In this document: one piece after another, positions 18,037 through 27,474 of the stretch
Layout of the letters: each line of letters opens with the position of its first letter
Numbering within the stretch: the stretch's first letter is position 1
Program-made: the position numbers and the translations under genes
The notes under the pieces: generated by a model
What the model was told of the DNA's origin: nothing
Databases searched by the model: none
The model's input: only the letters and a program-made list of their open reading frames with translations
Assembly: GCA_030849065.1 (NCBI GenBank)
Contig: JASAON010001569.1
Location: 1-56,638, forward strand
Direction: 5' to 3'
Source of the DNA: Jaenimonas drosophilae
Taxonomy: Eukaryota; Euglenozoa; Kinetoplastea; Trypanosomatida; Trypanosomatidae
Length of the DNA: 56,638 bases

Positions 18037-18469
18037 TATCAAGATCGATGCCTCCCTCTTCACTCCTCAAGCGGGCCCAACACTCTCCGTCCGCCTCAAC
18101 CTCCGCACCTCACGCGCTTCGTGGCGCAAAATGCTTTGCTGGTCCCTGATGCTGCTGAGGTGGAGCAAGAGAGGAAGAGCTATATGTGATGGCTATTGCA
18201 GGGGAGTTCACATATGTTTAGCGGAAGGTGGGCGTAGATGATTCGTGTGGCGCTGTCACCATGTGCTAAATGCGTCATGAACTGCACCACGCAATCACAT
18301 TCGAAATGTGGTGCACACACGTTTTGGACAGTGCACTCTTCAACCACATCTATCTATCTTTCTTCCCCCCCCCTCACCCTACCCTCTCTCTACCCACACG
18401 TTCTCACAAGGTCTTTCCCACCCTTTATACTCTAACCTCATTCCATCCGCCCTCCCGCCACAATTCACC
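18037..18469 (+). promoter_or_regulatory. Possible displaced end of the J-protein, then polypyrimidine tract
   Basis: Bases 18037-18189 may encode the true end of the preceding J-protein in shifted frames; the closing stretch P-D-A-A-E-V-E-Q-E-R-K-S-Y-M before TGA looks like protein. A long C/T-rich tract (about 18346-18405) followed by AG at 18410-18411 provides the splice acceptor for the next gene. Nothing else is seen. Confidence 0.5.
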
Positions 18470-19648
18470 ATGAGCGACGTTGACTCCAACTCCCCCCGTG
18501 ATGCCCAGATCACCACCCCTCCCCCAGAGGTCCATGAGGAGTACGAACATGAACACGAGCATGAGCATGAGCATGAGCACCGGAACCACCACGTTGACGT
18601 GGTCGCTGAGAACGATGTCTCTGTGGCCGAGACCTCCGTCGCCGATCCATCTGCTGCCGAAACCTCTACCGCCAGCCCTACCGGCAGCCCCACGACCACC
18701 CGCACCGCGCGCGTTCCCAAGGACCTCTACGTCCCCCCTCGCCTTGTGTGGGAGAGCATCCGTGATCTCAAGACCACTCGTAAGCCCGCTGATCAGTGCC
18801 TTGATCAGCTGCTGGAGCTGGTGCACGTCTTCACCTTCAACCACCACACCCACTACGTCCATGATGGCGATGAGGATCCTCTCGTCTACGCCTTCCACAT
18901 TGTCTCCAAGAACAATGAGCACCCAGAGGCCAACGTGTGTGTGCTCGAAGGGAACTCCGTGAAGCAGCTCCGTGTTGCCAGCAACCAGGACTGGGCCGCC
19001 CGTCTCGAGGATCTCGTCGTGACGGAGGTCATGTGGGGACCCAGGGACAATGTGATTGAGGAGGAGCTCGAGCACGACAAGAAGGAAAAGCTCGTCAGCC
19101 TTACCTTCAGCCCCCGCAACGCCCGAGAGCTCAAGTGGACCATGTCTGTAGATGCATCCGCCTGCACCGATGAGGGTGTGCAGATCTCCGATGCCCACCT
19201 CTACGCTGTCATGATGGCCCCCGATGTGGCTGCCGTGCGCTCCATCAGCGACAAGCTCGCCGCCTGCAACATCACCACCGTCGCTGAGGTCACGAAGCAC
19301 GAGGATGGCAGCAAGTTGGGATTCACCGTTGACTGTGCAGTTCGCAGCCACAACGTCCAGAGCTCCCCCAACATGTACGGCAAGGTGAAGCGCCTCTTCA
19401 CAGTGGAGCGTGAGGCCTACATGCAGGCCTTCCGCAAGGCTGATTTGGTCTACAACAAGCACGTGCGCGATGCCGAGTCCAAGCACGCCCAGGCATTGCT
19501 CAAGTCTGGCCCCAAGGCCCGCTACGGAGAAGGAAACTACCTCCTCCAGCGTGCCCTCTACGAGCGCCGCAACCGCGCCATGACCCACTTCAACGAATCT
19601 ATGCTTCGCGCGCGTGACCACTGCGTTCAGCCCAACTACGAGGAATGA
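18470..19648 (+). CDS. Hypothetical protein with His/Glu dipeptide repeat, probably abundant
   Basis: I do not recognise this 392-residue protein. Residues about 22-37 are an imperfect Glu-His repeat, which could bind metal ions or simply be a low-complexity linker; the region to about residue 80 is acidic and Ser/Thr/Ala-rich. Residues 85-392 look globular with mixed strands and helices and a basic, helical C-terminal third. Third codon positions are overwhelmingly C or G, stronger than in most neighbours, which in kinetoplastids marks highly expressed genes. That bias also leaves a long open frame on the opposite strand. The ATG at 18470 was chosen because the upstream in-frame sequence is the pyrimidine-rich splice region. 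Confidence 0.85.
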   Translation: MSDVDSNSPRDAQITTPPPEVHEEYEHEHEHEHEHEHRNHHVDVVAENDVSVAETSVADPSAAETSTASPTGSPTTTRTARVPKDLYVPPRLVWESIRDLKTTRKPADQCLDQLLELVHVFTFNHHTHYVHDGDEDPLVYAFHIVSKNNEHPEANVCVLEGNSVKQLRVASNQDWAARLEDLVVTEVMWGPRDNVIEEELEHDKKEKLVSLTFSPRNARELKWTMSVDASACTDEGVQISDAHLYAVMMAPDVAAVRSISDKLAACNITTVAEVTKHEDGSKLGFTVDCAVRSHNVQSSPNMYGKVKRLFTVEREAYMQAFRKADLVYNKHVRDAESKHAQALLKSGPKARYGEGNYLLQRALYERRNRAMTHFNESMLRARDHCVQPNYEE

Positions 19649-21316
19649 CTTCACATTCACTCGCTGCGCACGAGCACATTGCGATGAAGTAGCTTATGAC
19701 GGAGGTCGTCATGGAAGCAACTGGGGCTGGTGATGCGCTGTCTCCCAATGATGACGCTCACCATGCCACACCGCCGGCCATGACAGTTCCTCCGCTACCC
19801 TGGAAAACACATTATTTGTTATACTCATCTGCCTTTTTTTCTTCTTCCCCCACCCCTCTGTTTCAGCCCCGCGTGGCTGATTCTGTTTCGTGTTAACGCG
19901 CTTCTGTTGCTGGGTGGGTGAGAGTTCCCGACCCCTACGTTTCTGTTTTCCCCTGGCCGCGTGTACTGTGTATGAACGATGGGCCTACGGTGGATGATGG
20001 GAGAGGGAGTGACGTACTCTCTCTCTCTCTCTTCTTGATTGTCTCACTCGGTCCTATACTGCCGTTCACACACATCTCGTGGTCATACGGTTCACACAGT
20101 ATATCCTTGAGTTACCCACGGAAGTGGTTCCTTTCCACTCTCCGTCGTCAACCTCTGATCTCTCTCTCCCTCTCCCCTCTCACCGTCCATCATCCGTCTT
20201 GGGGATTGCAGCACCAATGCTGTTTCCGCAGGACGAGTTGTCGTGTCAGGGAATGAGGTGAGGAGTCTCAGGGTAAGGCAACCGCAGCAACCACGACAAC
20301 AACCCCCCAAACAAGTAACCACACAACAGCGAAGACCCGATGAGGTTCTGCTGCACCCCACAGCTGATGAGGCAGCAGCTTCTAGCGATGGAGGTGAAAA
20401 TCTTCGTCAGCGAGGGTGTTAGCAGTCTCCCCATCGCGCTCTGCACCGTAGAGCATATAACAGCCTTTCCAAACTTGAGTGTTGAGCGACATCTCAGGCA
20501 AGGAGGCTGGTAGGCGAAGACGCGGACGGGGAGCCAATCCATGGATGCCGCATGTACGACCCGCTTTATGACCTGTTTCATTGCATCAGGTTTAGCGCTC
20601 CACGCCATGTGGCTCTCACGTTCACGTTTCTCCCGCCTACTTGTAGAGTGGTGGTGCTTGTGCACCATCGCCAAACTCTTTTTTTTCCGATCTTCCCTTT
20701 TTTTGTGAGCTTGCTGGCTATGGTTGTCCTCCATGGCCTGAGTGCGCATGCAGTGAGTAGTATTCTGCTTCCCATGTTTCCAGCCTCCTCTATGTATCCT
20801 GATCTCTCAAGGATTATCCTTCCCCTTCCCATTACTACTGGTGCTGGTGGGGTTTTCAGAAATTTAGTGGAAGGTCTGAAAATGATGGGAGATGGAAGCG
20901 CACTTCGGCACAGAGAACACAGCTGTACGATGAGTCTTCTGAGTCACTTTATTTCTTTTTCTTTTGATCTTGATGATGGTTCGTTGTTTCGCCGGCAAAA
21001 AAAAACCTATACTCTTCCCCTTAGATGTCCCTCACTCAGCACGTGTGGTGCGACGAAACACTCCTATATGCGCTATTCTATTATATGCCCTTCTCTCCTG
21101 ATGCTTCACTTCCGCTAAGTTCGATCTCTCCATCTCACCTTGATTGGAGAGATTGCCTTCTCAGTATTTCATTGCATTGGCATATTAGGAACATCAGCCT
21201 GGAGAACGGGGATGGTGAGTGAGCTCTTCACAACACTCTAAAGATTTTGCCTACGCCAAGATCTTTTTCTTCCAACCTTCCTCCGGTACATATATAACCC
21301 CAACTGTGGTGGAAGA
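19649..21316 (+). other. 1.7-kb region without a large gene
   Basis: The stretch is AT/pyrimidine-rich with several C/T tracts (about 19832-19862, 20021-20036, 20157-20185). Only one small open frame, at 20340-20513, looks protein-like. A CT tract at 21262-21285 and AG at 21314-21315 are the splice signals for the giant MORN gene. Many other short frames on both strands have no support. Confidence 0.5.
20340..20513 (+). CDS. Candidate small protein, 57 residues
   Basis: A 57-codon frame starts at ATG 20340 and ends at TAG 20511-20513. It lies downstream of a strong pyrimidine tract (20157-20185) with AG at 20211-20212, and directly after an A/C-rich leader like those in front of proven genes. 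The predicted peptide is compositionally balanced, with an amphipathic centre, rather than a translation of repeats. A 14-codon upstream frame starts at 20217, which weakens the case. Protein-like reading continues past the TAG in two frames, so this could be the start of a longer damaged gene. No family is recognised. Confidence 0.3.
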   Translation: MRFCCTPQLMRQQLLAMEVKIFVSEGVSSLPIALCTVEHITAFPNLSVERHLRQGGW

Positions 21317-24300
21317 ATGGAGGTGGGCTTAGGGCCTGCCCTCACGCCACCCCCACTTCGTCAGCCCATCACCCTCGCCCAGGTTACCCAATTCGCCGCC
21401 ACGACCCCTGCCACGCTGCAGCTCGCCGATGGCTCTCTATACTATGGCCAGTTGCACCCACAGAGCTCACTTCCTCATGGACTTGGAGTTATCCTCTTCA
21501 AGCACATTTCGCTGATGAAATCTACCGGTGCGCCAACTGGTGATGCCGCGACCGCAGCCCTCAACGCTGCTCAGCCCCACACCAGTGCTGCTACCCTTCT
21601 CAATGCCACACTGAGTACCAGCAAAAGCTTCGCCGCAGGTGATCGCTACGGTGGGTTCTGGAAGGACGGCCGCTTCCAAGGTGAAGGGGTACTCCTCACC
21701 TCCACCTTTTCCTATCATGGAGGGTGGGAGGCTGGCTACTCCCGCGGAAGTTGCCGCATGTCGTTTTCAAAGGGCTATATTGATGCCGTCACTCCACCTG
21801 CGGTGCCTTCGCCCATCTCACGCAACGATTTGGAGGATTCAACAAGCTCGGAAAGTGGTGCCCGTGGGGTGGGGTCGCTACTGCTACGTGGGTTGTCGTA
21901 TCTCTCTCCCTTTGATGAAGGGCAACCGCGTCCCAAGTCCTACGAAGGGATGGTGGAGGCCAACTACTGTCGTGAAGGGCTGGGCACCATGAGCTACCAC
22001 AATGGTGATGTCTATGAAGGAAACTGGCACCTCAATGCCAGGCAGGGACATGGAAAGCTCCAAACCAGCGATGGAGAGGTCTACGAAGGTGCATGGGTGT
22101 GTGGGCAGCGCCATGGCTATGGAAAGGTGCTGTTCCCCGATGGCTCCCACTTCAAGGGAATGTTCCACCACAACAGTTACGAGGGTGAGGGTGTGATGCG
22201 TTTTTGCAATGGGGACTCATTCTTTGGTCAGTTTCATCATAGCCGCATTGATGGCCAAGGGACAATGCGCTACAGCAATGGCGACATCTACGACGGAAGC
22301 TGGAAAGGCGGGCTGCGTCACGGGCCAGGCAAATACACCCTTCACAGAACCGGTGCGACGATGGAAGGTAGCTTTGTCCATGGACTGATTCATGGAGAGG
22401 GTACGCTGGAGCTTCCTGGGATTAGTACCTTTGTGGGTAACTTCATGCGTGGGGAGCGCAACTTTGGAACGATGGTGTGGCATGACTTGCGTGATCCTGT
22501 TCTGCGCCAGCGTCGCTGCTACCAAGGTGAATGGGCAGGAGAGGAGATGAACGGCAAGGGACTCATGTGGTACCGAAATGGGGACTTTTACTTTGGTGAG
22601 TTTGTCAAGGGAAAACGCCATGGCGAAGGGAACATCCGCTATGCGGATGGAAGTGAATTCAGCGGCTACTTTTACGGTGATCATCGTCATGGCACGGGAA
22701 TAGAGCAGAAACCAGATGGCTCCATTCGATCTGGACGGTGGTATGCCGGCCACTTCGTAGAAGGCTACGAAGGGGAATGGGATGGGAATGCCCTTAACGG
22801 TGTTGGCCGGCTTAAATTGCCGTTACACCTCTTTTTTGGAGATGGAAACACCAGAACGAGCGGGGCATCCCCATCCTTTGATCCCGCCAATGTTAGTGAG
22901 CCCGCACGGGACAGTGGTGGTAGCATGGAGTCACTCAGTGCTGCCGCTAACTCGGGCGATGAAGCATCCTTCGTCGAGTACTTCGGACTGTTCCGCGATG
23001 GTCTTCGAGACGGAGCTGGCATGCTAAAAATTCCAGCCTTGGGTGGTACTACTCCCCCCGTACGCAGCGGGCGCTCACCACCCCTACTACGACGTCACAT
23101 TATCCGTGGGCGGTGGGACAAGGACGTACTCGAGTGCGACCGTGGGGTGTGGGCCTTTCCATCTGGTGAGGTCTACGTTGGTGGCTTTCAACAAGGACTT
23201 CGCCACGGTGCACTGGCACGCATGTGGCTTCCAGATGGCTCCGTTTTTGTGGGGGAATGGAAACACAACGCACCCTGTGGTAGTGGAACTTTCTTCGCCA
23301 AGAGTCTGCGGGAGCCAATTCACCGTCGAATCGCCCCGAGTACATCAATGCAGCGTGAGCCATCTGCGCTACCCGAAACCCCCGACGCAGCAAAGGCGGG
23401 GAATGGTGTGATGGACTACATTTGGAGTATCTTCTCCCGGGCAACAGAGGAAACTGACGCAACGAAGAATACGGAAGTTCAGGGTACCAGTGGCAGCCGA
23501 CATCGAGTGCTCATTGGCTATCGTGACGCCTACCAGCTGGCTGCGCAGTGGCAATGGTGTGGCATGAGCACCGCGAGCTACACCTCCTTGGTCCTGCCAC
23601 AGGTACAGCACCAAGGGCCCGTGGTGAGTGCCCACGCCGTCACCATCGTTGGCGATGCCGTTCATGGCTCGCCAGAGCGGCCACCAGCCAAACCTCTCCC
23701 TGCAGGAGCCATTGAACCCTCCAAGGCAGCATCCATTCGTCCACCGACATCTTATGCTGTTGGACGGTGCAGTGGTACGGGTATACTTCGCTATGCATCG
23801 GGTGTTGAAATTTTCGGTCGGTGGGCCGACAACGCCCCGTCCTTGGTCGTCCCACACCGTCCAGGGTCCTACTGGGACCGCTACCTGCACACGCTACGAC
23901 AACCTCCCACACTTCTTCCGCCTGAACAACCCATCCCACGGGATCAATCACCCTTTGCGCAACGACTGGCCGCGGCAGCTCTGCTCGACGAGTGGCCGCC
24001 ACTTGGCCCTGACACCGTGGCTCCTGCGAGCACCTCTATGGAAGACGTTCCACTGTCAGATGTCCTCACCTGCACCGTCTGCCACAAGGCCTTCACCTTC
24101 TTTCGTCGTCCCACCCACTGCACGCTCTGCACACGTTCTGCTTGCGCTGCCTGCCTGGGTACGATTGGGGACATGCAGCGGCCCGACGCCACGGCGGCAT
24201 TGATGCGAGGCGAGGCACTCCTGCAGCGACTGAACAAGGGTGGAGATGTTCGATGCGGTTCCACGGACTTCAGTGTGGACCCACTCACGGCAAAGGCGAG

Positions 24301-27247
24301 TACAGCCAACCTGTTGCTCTGCGCTGATTGTGTTCGTGTGCTGCTCATGCGGGTGACGTTTCAAACCATGTGGATTCCCCTCGACCTCTTTTCCTCCGTC
24401 GTGATGGATGACATGGGAAGTCCCCCTAAGCGTCCCGCCAGTACTGGCGATAAAGCTGAGGAAGCCAATTTTCTCGCAGAGTCTCCACGACGTCTTGGTC
24501 AGGAGAGCGAGCTGTCACTTGGTGGTGCACATCCGACTACACAACTTGATGCCAACCTATCTGCTCCTGCAGATGTGACCGATGGAATTGAATCCTCCTC
24601 CTCCTCTGCTGGCACGAGTGTTGTGACCCCTTTGAAGGCGAGCAATGGCACTTGCATGCCGGAGGGTCTCTCTCCAGCCCCAACGAAGCCCGAACAACTT
24701 GGCTCGGTGCAATCACAGCGGTCTCTGACAGTGGAGACGGAACCATCTGACGCTCTTCCCGCGCAGCTTCCCCTTCGCGGACGTAGTGTGGTGTACCACG
24801 GCTACACGGCCAACGGATATCCTCACCTCTGGGGGCAGCTGTGGTATGGAAGCTCCAGCTACTACGAGGGTGGCTTTGTGTCTGGGAAGCGCAGTGGGTT
24901 TGGTGTTCAGTATCTACACAATGGAGAGAAGTATGAGGGAACGTTTCGCTCAGATCACTGGCATGGAGAAGGCCGCTACTACGCAGAGGATGGCTCAGTG
25001 CTGCATGGCGACTTTGAGCGTGGACAGCTCTGTCGGGTGCACTATCATGGCGAGATTGACGCCGCCACACGACGACCCCATGGAAGGGGTGTGTCCTACC
25101 ACTATGGACCCACTGGCCGTGTGGCGGTCTACAATGGAGAGTGGCGGCATGGTCAACGACATGGCACTGGAATGCTTGATTTTCCTCACGGAACAGTGTA
25201 CAGTGGTACCTTCCAGAATGGAGAAATGGAAGGCATTGGTAAGTTGGTTAGTCCGACGAGTGCCTACTACGGAGGCTTCCAACGGGGACAGAAGCACGGG
25301 TCTGGGGTGGAGTACTTCTTCGATAGCGCCGTTCAAGGAAACTGGGAATGCGGGCTGGCTGAAGGTTTGTGCCGTGTCTATGACACCAACACCGATGAGG
25401 TGTATGAAGCGACCTACTGCAATGGCAATGAACGCGATGACTGCTTCATGAAGCCAGTCATGGTGTCCGATGCTGATAGCGTGGCCTGTGCACAGTGTGG
25501 TACGTCCTTCTCCCTCTTTGTTCGTCGTCACCACTGCCGTTTGTGTGGAGAAGTCGTCTGTGACTCCTGTTCACGCAGCCGTGCGGTTCTTCCCAACCAC
25601 TTCACCCGCACCGATGAGGGTGGTCGCTTCACATCGAGCCCACCCTCTACTCCCCATGCCTCCGTAGCCGCCCCACCTGCTCCACCGGAGAGGGTGTGCG
25701 ACGACTGCTTTCAAAGGCTGGAACAACGCCGCTCATTGGCGATTCGTCACTACGCCGATGGATCGGTCTATGCGGGGCTGTGGAGTGGCGGTCAGTGGGT
25801 TTCACGTGGAGTGTACTGCCGCAAAGATGGGCTCTTCATTCTCATGGATTCCAAGGGACGTCCGTTGGTAGGTACAAAGGCACAGACAAGTGAGGGGAAG
25901 GATGCTGCATCGGACGGCTCCAAGAAGACATCATCCTTCTCTCGCGCCAGAAGCGACCTGGTCGATGCAGCCCCACCACGTAAGGAGCTCGACCGACTGA
26001 CGCTCAGCTCAAGCCGTTCTGACATGGATGCTTTTGTTCTGTGGTGGTCCTCCATGCTGTCAAGCTGCCAGCTGAGTGTTCTGCTGGATGTACCGCTGCT
26101 CGTGAACTACCATAGACTGCGTGGTGATGTGATTCGTGGAGCCGATCACTGCATCGCCGCAAGCTCCTCGGCGCACTCTCTTCTTCAGCAAGCCGTGGAG
26201 GAGTCCGTCGGCCGCTTCCCCTACCCCGCCCCGCCAACCACAGAGCCACTCCGGCTGTTTGTGACGATCGACCCCGCCCGCCGCAGCGAAGAACGCGGCT
26301 CCAATGGACCCGCCGCCACAGCCTCGGACGACGATGTGCAGGCCGCCCGTCTTCGCGCTGCACGCTACGCACCAGCTGTCATACCTCCTAAGCCGCCACC
26401 GCGTGCAGACGTGCACAACCAACTTTGCCCAGAGCTCATCGACTTCGACTTCACTGAAGCCGAGCTCCTCACTGCCGTCAAGAATGACCGCATCGAGCGC
26501 TTTCTTGCCTTTCCCCCTCCGTCACAGGTGGACAACCAACCGACCACGCACGAGGACCCCACGCGGATGATTCTCCTCACCTGCTACGACAAGAAGCCGC
26601 TGCTTCCCCCCACCCCTCCCATACCGTCCGGAGGTCCTCTGGCGTCCGTCTCCCCTGCTCCGACCCCTGCTTCAAACGACGGCAGCAGCAGCCACTTGGT
26701 CCGCTGGTCAGACTGGTCTCTCCGGCCCGTGCCCCGCTTCCGTCCATCTGCGGGAGCTGCCAGTCCAGGCGCATCGAGCGAAGCGGCCTTGTTCTTCAGC
26801 TGCCCATTCTGGCGGCCAGGCGCCCTCCCGGTTCTGGAGCTCCTAGAGCAGGGAAAGATGAAGAAGGCTCAGCAGTTGCTTCAGCACATGGAGCGGCACG
26901 AGTCGTCGAGCGAAGACGGAAGTCGTAGTGACCTCAGTCCCAACGCAAGCTGGGCAGGCGGAAGCACCTCGGAGGCCGGCGCATCGTCATCCTGGGGGGA
27001 CTGGATGGCCCCATTTTTTAGCGGTGCGGTGGCCGATGGCGAGGCATCTCGCCGCGTCATGAAGAAGTCGGGTCTCTCGTTGCGTTCTGGCACAGCATCT
27101 TCTGGGTGGCTACCCGCCCCCCTCCTCGGGCCATTTCGGTTTGATGTGGAGCTGATGGATCGCTCCAATGGAAGCTCCGCAGGAGCAGCGGAAATACAGC
27201 CGCGTCAGCGCACCGTCGTTGTGCGCCAGACCCTTGTGAGAGCTTGA
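21317..27247 (+). CDS. Giant MORN-repeat protein with two FYVE-type zinc fingers
   Basis: The 1976-residue product has a first MORN-like unit near residue 37, a main block of about a dozen MORN repeats at roughly 209-510 and isolated units near 610-660. A degenerate FYVE-like finger lies at about 919-1005 (C-x-x-C start at Cys919, with R-R-P-T-H-C in place of R-R-H-H-C-R). A second MORN block at about 1160-1355 is followed by a canonical FYVE finger at 1391-1464 with R1403-R-H-H-C-R1408 and closing C-D-D-C. The last 500 residues are Ser/Pro-rich with one helical segment. MORN repeats organise membranes and cortical cytoskeleton; FYVE domains bind PI3P on endosomes. I infer a scaffold on a PI3P-bearing membrane, perhaps near the flagellar pocket. 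The finger has a 40-residue insertion before its last cysteine pair. The ATG follows AG at 21314-21315. Confidence 0.9.
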   Translation: MEVGLGPALTPPPLRQPITLAQVTQFAATTPATLQLADGSLYYGQLHPQSSLPHGLGVILFKHISLMKSTGAPTGDAATAALNAAQPHTSAATLLNATLSTSKSFAAGDRYGGFWKDGRFQGEGVLLTSTFSYHGGWEAGYSRGSCRMSFSKGYIDAVTPPAVPSPISRNDLEDSTSSESGARGVGSLLLRGLSYLSPFDEGQPRPKSYEGMVEANYCREGLGTMSYHNGDVYEGNWHLNARQGHGKLQTSDGEVYEGAWVCGQRHGYGKVLFPDGSHFKGMFHHNSYEGEGVMRFCNGDSFFGQFHHSRIDGQGTMRYSNGDIYDGSWKGGLRHGPGKYTLHRTGATMEGSFVHGLIHGEGTLELPGISTFVGNFMRGERNFGTMVWHDLRDPVLRQRRCYQGEWAGEEMNGKGLMWYRNGDFYFGEFVKGKRHGEGNIRYADGSEFSGYFYGDHRHGTGIEQKPDGSIRSGRWYAGHFVEGYEGEWDGNALNGVGRLKLPLHLFFGDGNTRTSGASPSFDPANVSEPARDSGGSMESLSAAANSGDEASFVEYFGLFRDGLRDGAGMLKIPALGGTTPPVRSGRSPPLLRRHIIRGRWDKDVLECDRGVWAFPSGEVYVGGFQQGLRHGALARMWLPDGSVFVGEWKHNAPCGSGTFFAKSLREPIHRRIAPSTSMQREPSALPETPDAAKAGNGVMDYIWSIFSRATEETDATKNTEVQGTSGSRHRVLIGYRDAYQLAAQWQWCGMSTASYTSLVLPQVQHQGPVVSAHAVTIVGDAVHGSPERPPAKPLPAGAIEPSKAASIRPPTSYAVGRCSGTGILRYASGVEIFGRWADNAPSLVVPHRPGSYWDRYLHTLRQPPTLLPPEQPIPRDQSPFAQRLAAAALLDEWPPLGPDTVAPASTSMEDVPLSDVLTCTVCHKAFTFFRRPTHCTLCTRSACAACLGTIGDMQRPDATAALMRGEALLQRLNKGGDVRCGSTDFSVDPLTAKASTANLLLCADCVRVLLMRVTFQTMWIPLDLFSSVVMDDMGSPPKRPASTGDKAEEANFLAESPRRLGQESELSLGGAHPTTQLDANLSAPADVTDGIESSSSSAGTSVVTPLKASNGTCMPEGLSPAPTKPEQLGSVQSQRSLTVETEPSDALPAQLPLRGRSVVYHGYTANGYPHLWGQLWYGSSSYYEGGFVSGKRSGFGVQYLHNGEKYEGTFRSDHWHGEGRYYAEDGSVLHGDFERGQLCRVHYHGEIDAATRRPHGRGVSYHYGPTGRVAVYNGEWRHGQRHGTGMLDFPHGTVYSGTFQNGEMEGIGKLVSPTSAYYGGFQRGQKHGSGVEYFFDSAVQGNWECGLAEGLCRVYDTNTDEVYEATYCNGNERDDCFMKPVMVSDADSVACAQCGTSFSLFVRRHHCRLCGEVVCDSCSRSRAVLPNHFTRTDEGGRFTSSPPSTPHASVAAPPAPPERVCDDCFQRLEQRRSLAIRHYADGSVYAGLWSGGQWVSRGVYCRKDGLFILMDSKGRPLVGTKAQTSEGKDAASDGSKKTSSFSRARSDLVDAAPPRKELDRLTLSSSRSDMDAFVLWWSSMLSSCQLSVLLDVPLLVNYHRLRGDVIRGADHCIAASSSAHSLLQQAVEESVGRFPYPAPPTTEPLRLFVTIDPARRSEERGSNGPAATASDDDVQAARLRAARYAPAVIPPKPPPRADVHNQLCPELIDFDFTEAELLTAVKNDRIERFLAFPPPSQVDNQPTTHEDPTRMILLTCYDKKPLLPPTPPIPSGGPLASVSPAPTPASNDGSSSHLVRWSDWSLRPVPRFRPSAGAASPGASSEAALFFSCPFWRPGALPVLELLEQGKMKKAQQLLQHMERHESSSEDGSRSDLSPNASWAGGSTSEAGASSSWGDWMAPFFSGAVADGEASRRVMKKSGLSLRSGTASSGWLPAPLLGPFRFDVELMDRSNGSSAGAAEIQPRQRTVVVRQTLVRA

Positions 27248-27357
27248 GCGTACAGCGTCATCTGATCGGATGAAGCACACATGTGCCGTGTTGACCTTAA
27301 CTTTGGTGAGTTTCTTTGTGATTGCGATTTGCAAATGGAACTCCGTCTGTTCCAAAG

Positions 27358-27386
27358 AGGATGAGGGGACGTGCTCCCCTCATCCT
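27358..27386 (+). repeat. Perfect 12-bp stem-loop in 3' UTR
   Basis: AGGATGAGGGGA at 27358-27369 is followed by the loop CGTGC and its exact reverse complement at 27375-27386. It starts about 110 bases after the stop of the MORN/FYVE gene, so it would be in that mRNA's 3' UTR. A role in mRNA stability or 3' processing is possible but inferred. Confidence 0.75.
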
Positions 27387-27427
27387 ACCCACGTTGGATG
27401 TACTGTGTGAACAGCCATCACAATGCC

Positions 27428-27474
27428 TTCTCTCTTCTCTCTTCTCTCTTCTCTCTTCTCTCTTCTCTCTTCTC
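27428..27474 (+). repeat. Heptanucleotide microsatellite TTCTCTC
   Basis: Almost seven tandem copies of the seven-base unit TTCTCTC run without interruption. It is pure pyrimidine on the transcribed-sense strand and may double as a splice-signal tract. Confidence 0.9.

Noticed and set aside
18425..19660. 411-codon open frame on the minus strand opposite the Glu-His repeat protein
   Set aside because: It is the mirror of a gene with nearly all third positions C or G, which removes stops from the opposite strand. Val/Gly/Leu-rich composition and the gene direction of the cluster argue against it.
20246..20749. 167-codon minus-strand frame in the 1.7-kb gap
   Set aside because: Against the direction of every other gene, starts in a lysine-rich mirror of a T tract, and the + strand of the same region has splice signals instead.
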